From: JAWLBR01 sp041687495
GTDB lineage: Bacteria; Bacillota; Limnochordia; DTU087; JAAYGB01
Direction of reading: 5' to 3'
NCBI GenBank assembly: GCA_041687495.1
Contig: JAWLBR010000033.1
Span: 1 to 29,478, forward strand
DNA length: 29,478 nt
Shown piece after piece: positions 1 to 7,996 of the stretch. Positions within the stretch are counted from its first letter, which is position 1. Every line of letters starts with the position of its first letter. Under the pieces are notes generated by a model. It was not told the DNA's origin. It saw nothing but the letters and a program-made list of their open reading frames with translations, and made no database searches. The position numbers and the translations under genes are program-made.

Positions 1-435
1 TTTGCCCGATTCCCGGACCTGCTCCTCATCGACGGAGGTAAAGGGCAGCTAGGGGTGGCCCGAGAGGTGCTGCGGGAGTTAGGTCTGGAGGGAATGCCTC
101 CCGCCGGCTTAGCCAAGCAGTTCGAAGAGATTTTCATGGAAGACCTTCCGGAGTCCATTATGTTGCCCCGAAACTCACCGGCTTTGTACCTGGTGCAGCG
201 GATTCGGGATGAAGCCCACCGCTTCGCCATTACCTACCACCGCAATCTGCGGGATCAACGCACGACGCAATCGCTCCTGGACCAAATTCCTGGAGTTGGA
301 CCGAAGCGGAAGAAGGCGCTCATCCGCACTTTCGGCTCGGTGATGGGCGTGAAGCAGGCTACTTTGGAGCAGCTGAAGGCGATCCCGGGGATTACTGACA
401 AGCTGGCGGAAACGATAATCGAGCATTTGCATTAG
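1..435 (+). CDS. uvrC: UvrABC excinuclease subunit C, C-terminal part (5' end outside window)
   Basis: UvrC makes the dual incisions around bulky DNA lesions in nucleotide excision repair, acting in the cytoplasm with UvrA and UvrB. The reading frame is open from base 1, so the gene begins upstream of the window. The first residues read FARFPDLLLIDGGKGQLGVA, typical of the UvrC RNase H-like endonuclease domain (LLIDGGKGQL, with the catalytic Asp). A following segment, RDEAHRFAITYHRNLR, is also characteristic of the family. The last roughly 60 residues are the tandem helix-hairpin-helix DNA-binding domain (IPGVGPKRKKALI and IPGITDKLAETI). The gene ends at TAG 433-435 and a strong hairpin follows 14 bases later, so it closes its transcription unit. 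Family assignment is secure; only about 144 codons are visible. Confidence 0.96.
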   Translation, partial: FARFPDLLLIDGGKGQLGVAREVLRELGLEGMPPAGLAKQFEEIFMEDLPESIMLPRNSPALYLVQRIRDEAHRFAITYHRNLRDQRTTQSLLDQIPGVGPKRKKALIRTFGSVMGVKQATLEQLKAIPGITDKLAETIIEHLH

Positions 436-449
436 ATATCTGCAAATCA

Positions 450-485
450 CCAAGCGGGAGCTACCTAGATGGGGCTCCCGCTTGG
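450..485 (+). terminator. Rho-independent-type terminator after uvrC
   Basis: A perfect 12-bp inverted repeat (CCAAGCGGGAGC at 450-461 with GCTCCCGCTTGG at 474-485) encloses a 12-nt loop. The downstream T run is weak (CGCGTTTGT), so termination efficiency is uncertain, but position and stem strength fit a uvrC terminator. Confidence 0.7.
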
Positions 486-503
486 CGCGTTTGTACCGTG
501 AAC

Positions 504-623
504 TTAAGGGCTGACCAGGCCCAACTGAGCCCTCTGGACACTCTTCAGCGTGGAGGGAAGGAACTTGTGACTGCTGGTGAGCAGCGTTTCATCTACATCA
601 AAGACCCAGAGTTTTCTCTGCAT
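504..623 (-). pseudogene. Truncated HAD-superfamily (Cof-type) phosphatase remnant
   Basis: The minus strand from ATG at 623-621 reads MQRKLWVFDVDETLLTSSHK and continues FLPSTLKSVQRAQLGLVSP before a stop at 506-504. This matches the start of Cof-type HAD phosphatases: a short beta strand, catalytic motif I DxDxT (DVDET), a flap segment, then a helix leading towards the usual ATGR strand. Compare the intact protein at 10794 (KLVAMDVDDTLITDELTILP). Nothing of the remaining 230 or so residues follows: after the stop the strand runs into the uvrC terminator. No ribosome site precedes the ATG. I read it as a decayed fragment left by deletion or rearrangement. A chance match cannot be fully excluded, but DVDET in this context is unlikely by accident. 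Confidence 0.5.
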
Positions 624-920
624 ATTGTTAGGCGGCGAGGCCTTGACGGAATTGTCCAGTCCTCGTCTTCCTCCCTTCCAGAGGCTCTTCTCTCCTAGCT
701 GTTTGGCTCCTTCTCGCTCTGACAAGTAGATTCTGTCCCTGCCAATGGTCAACTCTCTCTGACTTCCGCTTTACCCCCTATGGCACAGGTCGGCTACAGG
801 GCCAGCCTTCTGTTGCTGCCAACGCCCAGAACCGGTTAAATGAGAGATAGACCACAATTAACGCCCGAATGGCCATATTGGGATAACGCAGAGAAAAGCA
901 ATAAGAAGGAAAACAGAAAC

Positions 921-936
921 AAAATATTAATATTTT
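921..936. repeat. Perfect 16-bp AT palindrome upstream of the importer operon
   Basis: AAAATATTAATATTTT reads the same on both strands and lies about 107 bp before the first importer gene. It could be an operator for a dimeric regulator or only AT-rich upstream DNA. Nothing in the sequence identifies a binding protein. Confidence 0.4.
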
Positions 937-1043
937 AGCAGGTAAATACCAGATAGTGGTTGAAAAGTAAAGATCACGGCCACTGGAATCGGGACTCCGG
1001 GCCGGACATCTGTACTAAGTCAACAACTAGAGGGGGTATCGGT

Positions 1044-2126
1044 GTGGCACAAGCTGCAACACAACAGCCGCAGATGGGTGGCAGCAGCCCTAGGAACCGG
1101 GCGGCACGCTGGGCCAAAAATCCCATTGTTCGCCGTCTGGGTAAGGCGGTACTGACCATTTTCATCGCGGTGACATTGTCATTTTTCCTCATTAGGCTGA
1201 TGCCGAGTAATCCAATCCAAGTGTACATCACCCAGCTGATCTCCACGTTCGGCCTGAGCTATCAGGAGGCTTCCAACATGGCCTCGTCCCTGTTCAGCAT
1301 CGATTTAGATCGGCCAGTGGTGCTGCAGTATGTAGATTACTTGGCCAATTTAGCTAAGGGGCAGCTAGGCAAATCGCTGATCAGCAACGGGACTCCCGTA
1401 ACCGCGATGATCGGCGAGTTCCTCCCTTGGACTCTCTTTAGCGTGGGCACCGCTCTTTTCATCAGCTTTACTCTCGGTACATTGTTGGGAATGACCATGG
1501 CGTACAAGCGGGGGACACCTCTGGACCACGCCTTGACCACCTTTGCGTCAATCATGAGCTCGATTCCCAACTACATTGTCGCCATCTTGGTTCTCATCTT
1601 CTTGGGTGTGCAGTGGAAACTGGTGCCAGTCACTGCCATGCGAGGCTCTCTTTCGCCGGGAGTAGTGCCGGGCTTTACCTGGGAGTTTTTCAGTGATGCG
1701 TTCTTCCACGCCTTTATGCCCATCTTGACGTACGTACTGACCACGGTGGGCAACTGGATGCTGATGATGAAGAACAGCACTCTCAGCGCCTTGGGAGAAG
1801 ACTACGTCACGGTTGCTCGGGCTAGGGGCCTTCGGGATCGGACCATTACCCTGTCCTATGTGGGGCGTAACGCGATCCTGCCGTTGTTTACTAACCTGGC
1901 CATTTCCATCGGGTTTATCATCGGTGGAGCAGCCCTGATTGAAACCATCTTTGTTTACAAAGGAATTGGCTGGATTCTCCTCACCAGTATCAACCAAAGA
2001 GACTATCCAGTGATGCAGGGCGTATTTTTGTGTATCACCGTCTCGGTGGTTCTGTCTAACCTGCTGGCGGAGATCCTATACTCACGGCTGGATCCCCGAA
2101 TCCGAGTACCAGGGAGTGATAACTAA
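1044..2126 (+). CDS. ABC importer permease, Opp/Dpp family (DppB type)
   Basis: Inner-membrane channel subunit of a family-5 (oligopeptide/dipeptide/nickel type) ABC importer. I chose GTG 1044 because AGAGGGGG sits 7 bases before it; the same frame is open further upstream, but the TTG at 960 has no good ribosome site. The protein has about 360 residues: a short polar N-terminus, a first TM helix (TIFIAVTLSFFLIRLMP) and further TM helices in a BPD-type fold. The EAA-like cytoplasmic loop that contacts the ATPases reads YVTVARARGLRDRTITLSYV. The C-terminal YSRLDPRIR is typical of DppB proteins. The stop overlaps the next gene's ATG by one base (TAATG), implying translational coupling. Substrate cannot be read from a permease; peptides or oligosaccharides are both possible. 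Confidence 0.92.
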   Translation: MAQAATQQPQMGGSSPRNRAARWAKNPIVRRLGKAVLTIFIAVTLSFFLIRLMPSNPIQVYITQLISTFGLSYQEASNMASSLFSIDLDRPVVLQYVDYLANLAKGQLGKSLISNGTPVTAMIGEFLPWTLFSVGTALFISFTLGTLLGMTMAYKRGTPLDHALTTFASIMSSIPNYIVAILVLIFLGVQWKLVPVTAMRGSLSPGVVPGFTWEFFSDAFFHAFMPILTYVLTTVGNWMLMMKNSTLSALGEDYVTVARARGLRDRTITLSYVGRNAILPLFTNLAISIGFIIGGAALIETIFVYKGIGWILLTSINQRDYPVMQGVFLCITVSVVLSNLLAEILYSRLDPRIRVPGSDN

Positions 2127-3034
2127 TGTCTGTACAGCTGCAGAAAAGCCAACCCCTTGAACTGACCAAACAGTATCTCACAGCCATATTTGTCAATCCC
2201 ATCCGCTATATTGCCAGAAACCGGGCGGGGTTTGTCGGGTGTTGCGTTCTGACCTTCCTGCTGTTGCTGTCCTTTATTGGCCCCTACCTGGTGCCGCTGG
2301 ATACCCAAGCTAGAATCGACAAGATTTACAGTCCTCCTTCCTGGGATCATCCGTTGGGGACAGACAGCGAAGGTAAAGATGTGCTCTCGCAAATCGTCAA
2401 CGGTGGTCGGGATGTGCTGATCGTTGCCTTCCTTTCCGGCCTGATCACCACCCTGATTGCTGCGCCCTTGGGGGCCATCAGTGCCTTCTTCGGCGGAAAG
2501 GTCGATGCCCTGATTACCACAGTGGCAGACATCGTCCTCACCATCCCGCAGATTCCTCTGCTGCTGGTGATTGCCGCGGTGATTCGCTTTAACAACGTGT
2601 ACATGTTGGCCTTCATTTTGGGGATCACCTCATGGCCTGGCCTGTTGCGGGCGGTGCGGTCACAAGTACTGTCGATCAAGGAAAAGGATTATGTGGAAGC
2701 AGCCCGCCTGTTAGACTTGGGGACTGGCCACATCATCTTCAGAGAGATTCTTCCAAACATGATGGGCTATGTCGCCATTGCCTTTATCCTGGCTACGACT
2801 GCGGCGGTGTACGCCCAGGTCGGCCTGATCTTGTTCGGCCTGGTGCCGCTATCTGGCCATAACTGGGGTGTGATGATCAACTTGGCCTGGGTCCGGGGAG
2901 CTATCTTCTTCAAAGACAGTATCTGGTACATCATGGCACCGGTGACAGCCATCGTGCTGTTTCAGTGGTCAATGGTCACCTTCACCCGGTCGCTGGAAGA
3001 AATCTTTAACCCAAGTCTAAGGAGCGGTGATTAA
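2126..3034 (+). CDS. ABC importer permease, Opp/Dpp family (DppC type)
   Basis: Second channel subunit of the same importer, 302 residues. After a cytoplasmic N-terminal segment it has one TM helix (VGCCVLTFLLLLSFIGPYLV) and then the family signature HPLGTDSEGKDVLSQ near residues 74-88. A further membrane domain follows with the EAA-like loop KDYVEAARLLDLGTGHIIFREILPN (quoted in two parts: KDYVEAARLLDLG and IIFREILPN). The C-terminus (SLEEIFNPSLR) corresponds to the usual NDxLDPRLR-type tail. It starts at an ATG that overlaps the preceding stop and ends just before the first ATPase gene. It should pair with the DppB-type subunit as a heterodimer. Confidence 0.92.
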   Translation: MSVQLQKSQPLELTKQYLTAIFVNPIRYIARNRAGFVGCCVLTFLLLLSFIGPYLVPLDTQARIDKIYSPPSWDHPLGTDSEGKDVLSQIVNGGRDVLIVAFLSGLITTLIAAPLGAISAFFGGKVDALITTVADIVLTIPQIPLLLVIAAVIRFNNVYMLAFILGITSWPGLLRAVRSQVLSIKEKDYVEAARLLDLGTGHIIFREILPNMMGYVAIAFILATTAAVYAQVGLILFGLVPLSGHNWGVMINLAWVRGAIFFKDSIWYIMAPVTAIVLFQWSMVTFTRSLEEIFNPSLRSGD

Positions 3035-3035
3035 G

Positions 3036-4082
3036 GTGCGAGAATCAGCTGCAGTTACTCCTGCTACTAAGCCAGACATTCGACCGCTGCTGCGGGTGGA
3101 GAACTTAAACGTGCAGTACCGGACTCGGCGGGGTCCAGTTAAGTCTGTACGGGACGTGAGTTTTGAATTACTGCCTCGGGAAAACTTGGCTGTCATTGGC
3201 GAGAGCGGCTCAGGTAAGAGCACTCTGGGCCTAGCCCTCACCCGGTTACTCCCCCGGTCAGCGCAGTTCACTGCCGGCAAGATGGAGTATTGGGGAGACA
3301 CCGGCAGGTTAAATCTAGCCGAGGCCTCAAAGGAAGCACTGCGGCGGTGGCGGTGGCAGGAAGTGGCCATTGTTTTTCAGGCGGCCTTGTCTGCCTTCAA
3401 CCCGGTGCTCACCATCTCCGATCAGTTCATGGACACTGCCAAAGCCCACGGACACCGAGACCAAGCTAAGATTCGCCAACGGGCTCTGGAACTGCTGGAG
3501 TTGGTTCAGCTGGATCCCAAGCGGGTGCTGGATGCCTACCCCCACGAGCTAAGCGGTGGGATGAGACAGCGGGTGCTCATCGCCCTGGCCTTGATCTTGA
3601 ACCCAAAAATTCTCATCCTGGATGAGCCGACGACAGCACTGGACATTTTGACCCAGCGGATCATCATCGACCTGTTGCGCAAGTTAAAGGAAGATCTAGA
3701 CCTGTCGATGATCTTCATTTCCCATGATCTATCGCTGGCAGCCGAACTGGCCGACCGGGTCGCGACGATGTATGCCGGCGAGTTCGTCGAGTTTGGATCG
3801 GTGGAGGAGACCTTCTACCAGCCCAAGCACCCGTACACTGCAGGGCTGATCCACGGTGTACCGCGGGTCAACGCCGAGCTGGAGAACCTGACTTCAATAC
3901 CGGGCTCGCCGCCAGACCTGATCGACCTTCCGACTGGTTGTAAGTTTCATGAGCGCTGCCCCCATGCAAGAAAGATGTGCAGAACCCAAGTGCCAGTCAA
4001 GGAGACGGTGGGTCATCCCGGATCTGGGCACATCGTATCCTGCTTGAGATGGAGGGAGATAAAACATGCAGCCAATCATTGA
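3036..4082 (+). CDS. ABC importer ATPase 1 (DppD/OppD type)
   Basis: Cytoplasmic ATPase that powers the importer, paired with the next gene. GTG 3036 is preferred because the AAGGAG at 3019-3024 is 11 bases away; the in-frame GTG at 3027 would leave only 2 bases. The product is about 348 residues: Walker A GESGSGKST near 55-63, Q-loop FQAALSAFNP near 114-123, signature LSGGMRQR near 172-179, Walker B ILILDEP near 192-198 and H-loop ISHDL. The C-terminal oligopeptide-transporter extension is present (GCKFHERCPHARKMC, Cys-rich). Compared with the usual FQDP in the Q-loop it has FQAA, a mild variant. It overlaps the next gene by 17 bases. Confidence 0.93.
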   Translation: MRESAAVTPATKPDIRPLLRVENLNVQYRTRRGPVKSVRDVSFELLPRENLAVIGESGSGKSTLGLALTRLLPRSAQFTAGKMEYWGDTGRLNLAEASKEALRRWRWQEVAIVFQAALSAFNPVLTISDQFMDTAKAHGHRDQAKIRQRALELLELVQLDPKRVLDAYPHELSGGMRQRVLIALALILNPKILILDEPTTALDILTQRIIIDLLRKLKEDLDLSMIFISHDLSLAAELADRVATMYAGEFVEFGSVEETFYQPKHPYTAGLIHGVPRVNAELENLTSIPGSPPDLIDLPTGCKFHERCPHARKMCRTQVPVKETVGHPGSGHIVSCLRWREIKHAANH

Positions 4083-5097
4083 GCTCAAACAAGTCACCAA
4101 ATCCTTCAACAAAGGCGGGGGTTTTCTCGGAGGAGCAAAGCAGAGGGTCGACGTTCTACGCAATATTTCTCTAGGGATTAAGCCCGGCGAAGTGCTCTGC
4201 TTAGTGGGGGAGAGCGGGTGCGGAAAGACCACCACTGGCAAAATCGTGGCTGGGCTGTTGCCGCCGACGACGGGAGAAGTCTTGTACAATGGGCAAAACC
4301 TTGCCAGCTTGGATAAGGGCCAGTTTACCAAATACCGGCGGGCGGTTCAGATGATCCACCAAGATCCCTACGCATCGCTGAACCCGACCCATACCATTTA
4401 CCAGACCCTGAGCGCGCCGCTGTTTCGCCACAAACTGGTGAAGAGCAACAAAGAAGCGGTGTCAGCGGTGTCGGAGCTGCTGAACACGGTGGATCTGACT
4501 CCAGTCGGGGACTTCATCGAAAAGTACCCGCACCAGTTGAGCGGAGGCCAGCGGCAGCGGGTGGTAATCGCCCGTTCTCTGACGCTGAACCCCAAACTGA
4601 TCATCGCTGATGAAGCAGTGTCGATGCTGGATGTCTCCATTCGACTGTCAGTAATTGGACTCTTGCGGCGGCTCCAGCAGGAGACTCAAGTGGCTTTTCT
4701 ATTCATCACCCATGACTTAGCCATGGCCAAATACTTCGGCCAGGGCGGTCAGATCGCGGTGATGTACTTGGGCGAGATGGTGGAGGCAGGACCCACTGAG
4801 AAGATCATCGGCAAGCCGATGCACCCATATACCCAGGCGCTGTTGAAGGCCATTCCGGAACCGGATCCTAGAATCACCCGGGCCAAGGAGCCGGTCAACC
4901 TGAGGAGTCTGGATATTCCGGACCTAACCAGTCTGCCGTCGGGGTGTACTTTCCACCCCCGCTGCCCGGTGTTCATCCAGGGCCTGTGTGAAAAGACGGC
5001 TCCCCCGTTGGTTCAACAGCCCGATGGGCGGATGGTGGCCTGCTACCGCTATGAAGCCAATCGGAATGCAGCCAAGGCGGGGCAGAGCGCATCATGA
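4066..5097 (+). CDS. ABC importer ATPase 2 (DppF/OppF type)
   Basis: Second ATPase, 343 residues, starting at ATG 4066 behind GGAGGGA at 4051-4057. Walker A GESGCGKTT is at 48-56, the Q-loop HQDPYASLNP at about 98-107, signature LSGGQRQR at 158-165, Walker B LIIADEAVSMLD at about 178-189 and H-loop ITHDL. Walker B reads DEAVSMLD where most relatives have DEPVSALD; the catalytic Asp-Glu is intact. The C-terminal Cys motif GCTFHPRCP is the OppF-type extension. Its stop overlaps the ATG of the next small gene (ATGA), so it is coupled to that gene. Confidence 0.93.
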   Translation: MQPIIELKQVTKSFNKGGGFLGGAKQRVDVLRNISLGIKPGEVLCLVGESGCGKTTTGKIVAGLLPPTTGEVLYNGQNLASLDKGQFTKYRRAVQMIHQDPYASLNPTHTIYQTLSAPLFRHKLVKSNKEAVSAVSELLNTVDLTPVGDFIEKYPHQLSGGQRQRVVIARSLTLNPKLIIADEAVSMLDVSIRLSVIGLLRRLQQETQVAFLFITHDLAMAKYFGQGGQIAVMYLGEMVEAGPTEKIIGKPMHPYTQALLKAIPEPDPRITRAKEPVNLRSLDIPDLTSLPSGCTFHPRCPVFIQGLCEKTAPPLVQQPDGRMVACYRYEANRNAAKAGQSAS

Positions 5098-5288
5098 GTG
5101 GCGACGTGGCTAAGGCGGCACTAAAACTGTCCATGTGGTTGATCACGGTGTCAGCCCTCCTGATGTTTGTGGTCGAGCGGGGGACTCCCGCCTTTTACAT
5201 CAACATCTTTTCCTTCTTGCTTGGCATCTTGCTCTTGGGGGTGATAGCGCTAGTAGTGAGGTTGGTTAGTCGCAGTCAAGGAGACTAA
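5094..5288 (+). CDS. Small two-TM membrane protein in the importer operon, unknown function
   Basis: I do not recognise a family. It encodes 64 residues with two predicted TM segments, about residues 12-27 (SMWLITVSALLMFVV) and 34-57 (FYINIFSFLLGILLLGVIAL onward), joined by a short ERGTPA turn; both ends are short and polar. The ATG overlaps the stop of the ATPase gene (ATGA) and the binding-protein gene begins 32 bases after its stop, so it sits firmly inside the operon. It may assist assembly or stability of the importer, but that is inference from position only. A real gene is likely, given the exact coupling and clean membrane topology. Confidence 0.7.
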   Translation: MSGDVAKAALKLSMWLITVSALLMFVVERGTPAFYINIFSFLLGILLLGVIALVVRLVSRSQGD

Positions 5289-5320
5289 GGACGAAGACAC
5301 GAAGACGAGGAGGAATTAGC

Positions 5321-7060
5321 GTGAGGAAAGGTTCAAGGCTGTTTGCGGCCATGTTGGCACTGAGTCTGATCCTGGTGTCCTCGGTCGGGGCGTTTGCCGC
5401 CACTTCTTTCAACGGATGCTGGCCGTACCAGGTTCCCCCGCAGGGGCACTTCAACACTTTCGCAACCAATAACATCAACCTGGGTATGTACTGGGATCTG
5501 ATGGAGCAGCCCCTTGGCATGTACTATTGGACCACCGACGAATGGTTGAAGCTGCTTGGTACCGATTGGGATCTGATCCCGGAGAACAATCCGGAGACCT
5601 TCCGGGTACACCTGCGCCAAGGAGTTAAGTGGCACGACGGCTCTTCCTTCACCGCGAAGGACGTTGTGAGTACCTTCTATCTTGGCTACCTGTTCAACTG
5701 GGCTGTATGGAACTACATCGATGAAGTCAAGGCAGTCGATGACTATACAGTAGATTTCCATATGAACCGACCGTCCTCTGTGGTGCCCCGGTATATCCTC
5801 AGAGAGCACATCCGGGCGTACTCCGTATACGGCAAGTACTACGAGCAGCTGAAGGGTCTGCTGGATCAAGGTAAAGACGCTGACTCCAGCGAGGTCAAAA
5901 TGCTGCGGGTGCAGTTCAGCCAATTCCGGCCGGAAACCATCATCGGTACTGGCCCATACACGCTGAACCCGTTGGACATGACCGAGGCGGCAGTGGAGCT
6001 CAAGAAGTTTGCCGGCTATTGGGATCCAGAGAAGGCAAAATTCGACAGCATCAAGGTCTACAACGGTGAGACACCTACCGTTACTCCGTTGGTTATGGCC
6101 AAAGAAGTAGACTATGCGACCCATGGATTCCCGCCGGCCAGTGAGCGGCAGTTCATTGCCGATGGAGTCCGGATTGCCCGTCCGCCGACATACTCCGGCC
6201 CGGCGATCTTCTTCAACCACAACATGTATCCGTTGAACCGGAAAGAAGTCCGGCAGGCCATCGCCTATGCCATCAACAAGGTCGAGAACGCTACCGTTTC
6301 TCTGGGTGAGTCGGCCATCAAGCAGAAGTACATGTCTGGCTTGAGCGACAATATCCTCCCTCTGTGGATGGACAAAGCCGATATGGCGCAGCTGAATCCG
6401 TATGACTTCAATACCGCCAAAGCCGCTGAGATTCTGGAGAGCATCGGCTTTACCAAGAACTCCCGGGGTATCTGGGTCGACGATCAGGGCAAGACCATGG
6501 AGTATGACCTGATGGTTCCCCAAGAGTTCGCCGACTGGTCTGCCGCTGCCCAAAACGTGGCGAATCAGTTGACCAACTTCGGTATTAAGACGACGGTGCG
6601 CGGAGTGACTCATACCCAAGTTCCTCAGGAAGTATGGAACTCTCGGTTTGAGATGGCCATCCAGGGGTGGGGTGCTGGCAACCCGCATCCACACTTCTCC
6701 TTCTATGCCGACCTGATTACCTACAACTACCCCAGCGGTCAAGGTCCTGGAATGAACTTCCCGCTGGTACAGCAAACTGCCGAGTTTGGCGAGGTTGACC
6801 TCGAAGACGCAGTAGTGGCTACTGCCGACGGCTTCGACTCTGTGGCTCAGCGGGCAGCTGTGGCTAAACTGGCCAAGATCATCAACGACATGCTGCCGAT
6901 CGTTCCTCTGTGGGAGCGCTATGGCAACAACCCGGTAGTTGACGGCGTTCGCGTCACCGACTGGCCGGGAGATGACCACAAGGCCTGGGGCAGCAGCCCA
7001 TACGCTGACAACCCTGTAGGACTAATGCTCCTCAACGGAGAGTTGTCACCTGCTAAGTAA
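5321..7060 (+). CDS. Family-5 extracellular solute-binding protein of the importer
   Basis: Ligand-capturing subunit, 579 residues, GTG start behind GAGGAGG at 5307-5313. The N-terminus (MRKGSRLFAAMLALSLILVS, then SVGAFAA) is a signal peptide ending in a type I site near AFA-A; there is no lipobox Cys at the cleavage point. In monoderm Firmicutes such proteins are usually lipid-anchored, so a free periplasmic form suits a diderm cell. Family-5 landmarks are present: FRVHLRQGVKWHDGSSFTAK, then the conserved TGPY, and VRQAIAYAINK. The early segment WPYQVPPQGHFNTFATN reminds me of oligosaccharide-binding members of this family, so a sugar substrate is as possible as a peptide. It is last in the operon and followed by a strong terminator. 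Confidence 0.92.
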   Translation: MRKGSRLFAAMLALSLILVSSVGAFAATSFNGCWPYQVPPQGHFNTFATNNINLGMYWDLMEQPLGMYYWTTDEWLKLLGTDWDLIPENNPETFRVHLRQGVKWHDGSSFTAKDVVSTFYLGYLFNWAVWNYIDEVKAVDDYTVDFHMNRPSSVVPRYILREHIRAYSVYGKYYEQLKGLLDQGKDADSSEVKMLRVQFSQFRPETIIGTGPYTLNPLDMTEAAVELKKFAGYWDPEKAKFDSIKVYNGETPTVTPLVMAKEVDYATHGFPPASERQFIADGVRIARPPTYSGPAIFFNHNMYPLNRKEVRQAIAYAINKVENATVSLGESAIKQKYMSGLSDNILPLWMDKADMAQLNPYDFNTAKAAEILESIGFTKNSRGIWVDDQGKTMEYDLMVPQEFADWSAAAQNVANQLTNFGIKTTVRGVTHTQVPQEVWNSRFEMAIQGWGAGNPHPHFSFYADLITYNYPSGQGPGMNFPLVQQTAEFGEVDLEDAVVATADGFDSVAQRAAVAKLAKIINDMLPIVPLWERYGNNPVVDGVRVTDWPGDDHKAWGSSPYADNPVGLMLLNGELSPAK

Positions 7061-7080
7061 GCAAACAGAAGCACGCAACA

Positions 7081-7117
7081 AAGAGAGCCGGCGCCAGCCG
7101 GTTCTCTTGCTTTTTCT
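7081..7117 (+). terminator. Strong Rho-independent terminator of the importer operon
   Basis: AAGAGAGCCGGC (7081-7092) pairs with GCCGGTTCTCTT (7097-7108), with one G-T pair, around the loop GCCA, followed by GCTTTTTCT. It lies about 20 bases after the binding-protein stop. Confidence 0.9.
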
Positions 7118-7227
7118 AGGACCTGACAGGCTCGTCTCTGGGCCAAAAGATACACTGAAAGCTGAGTCTTCAGCCCGATGTGACTCCCCGCAGATGTTGG
7201 TAGAATGATATCAGGGGGGGTCATGCT

Positions 7228-7767
7228 ATGCAAACCAGAGTGGCACGTCGCTATCTGTCGGTCTTGGCGCCTATATTGCTGACTTTGGTCGTCTCTGGAT
7301 GTGGTGGCGGAGGAAGCTCCAATCCCTCTAGTCCCTCCAGGTCGGGGATGATTGAAAGCGAGCTATTTGCCAGTCTGAGCGCTTTCTGTACAGCCTCGGA
7401 CGAGATGAGCCAGGCTGGGTTAGCTGACATCTTTTCCCCGATTTTCAGCGCCGAGCGGGAAAACCTGAATGTGGATATTCAGGCTTATATGCAGGAGGAG
7501 AACCTTGGCGAGACTATCGATTACTCCGAGATGATGCAGTACTACGACTACCTCATCGCCGCTCAGCAGCAGGCAGAGGTATCCTCAACAACCACCATTC
7601 TCGAGTTTGCCATTGAGCCAGGAGCCACCAGCACAGAGGCGGTGACCCGCTTTCGCCTCTTCATCCAATCCACCCAGGACAATGTCGACGACTACGGTCG
7701 AATGACCTGGGTCAAGCGAAATAATCGCTGGCGGATCGCTTCGATCCTACCAGTGAGCAAGTACTAG
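7228..7767 (+). CDS. Predicted lipoprotein, unknown function, possible NTF2-like C-terminus
   Basis: The product has 179 residues. It begins with a lipoprotein signal peptide: basic MQTRVARR, hydrophobic core YLSVLAPILLTLV and lipobox VSGC followed by GGGGSS, a flexible linker. ATG 7228 has AGGGGGGG at 7213-7220. The mature part is acidic; its end, RMTWVKRNNRWRIASILPV, resembles the last strands of NTF2/SnoaL-like domains (bulky strand, Asn/Gly turn, WRI strand), but I cannot confirm the fold. It stands alone between two terminators and so is probably transcribed by itself. The role is unknown; a surface or periplasmic lipoprotein is the only supported statement. Confidence 0.75.
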   Translation: MQTRVARRYLSVLAPILLTLVVSGCGGGGSSNPSSPSRSGMIESELFASLSAFCTASDEMSQAGLADIFSPIFSAERENLNVDIQAYMQEENLGETIDYSEMMQYYDYLIAAQQQAEVSSTTTILEFAIEPGATSTEAVTRFRLFIQSTQDNVDDYGRMTWVKRNNRWRIASILPVSKY

Positions 7768-7800
7768 GCAAAGAGACATATGGAGTCTACGGACAAATGA

Positions 7801-7844
7801 CAGGCACACCACGTCTGCAAGTGAGCAGAGACGAGGTGTGCCTG
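7801..7844 (+). terminator. Hairpin, probable terminator after the lipoprotein gene
   Basis: CAGGCACACC at 7801-7810 pairs with the GGTGTGCCTG ending at 7844, and an inner imperfect CGTCTGC/GCAGAGACG pair extends the stem. The following TTGCTATTTGCC is only modestly T-rich. Confidence 0.65.
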
Positions 7845-7950
7845 TTGCTATTTGCCAGAATCTCTTATCTGGCTCAATGTTTCTAATGCTCATGCTGAAG
7901 ATTATTAAGGTCATACCTTACAGAAATTGATATTTTTCTCTGGAAAGGCG

Positions 7951-7980
7951 TTGACAGCCAGAGGATCCACGCAGTATAAT
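7951..7980 (+). promoter_or_regulatory. Consensus sigma-A promoter of the envelope-stress operon
   Basis: TTGACA (7951-7956) and TATAAT (7975-7980) are both perfect consensus boxes, 18 bp apart, 80 bases before the DUF2089 gene. A perfect inverted repeat TAAGGT-CAT-ACCTTA lies upstream at 7906-7920. Confidence 0.88.
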
Positions 7981-7996
7981 CTCAATTGAAAGGTTA

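Larger units (their letters stand above)
486..1043. other. Intergenic region between uvrC and the ABC importer operon
   Basis: No intact gene is supported here. It holds the HAD remnant near its left end and an AT-rich stretch near 900-950 with a perfect 16-bp palindrome at 921-936. A weak promoter-like pair, TTAACG (858-863) and GATAAC (882-887) with 18-bp spacing, could drive the importer operon, but neither box is convincing. The + strand open frame at 498-698 overlaps the HAD remnant and resembles nothing. Confidence 0.5.

Noticed and set aside
498..698. 66-codon + strand frame after uvrC
   Set aside because: No family resemblance; it overlaps the HAD remnant on the other strand, which explains the open frame better.
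5333..6979. 548-codon open frame on the minus strand opposite the binding protein
   Set aside because: It is the antisense shadow of a clear family-5 binding protein and has no recognisable domain or ribosome site.
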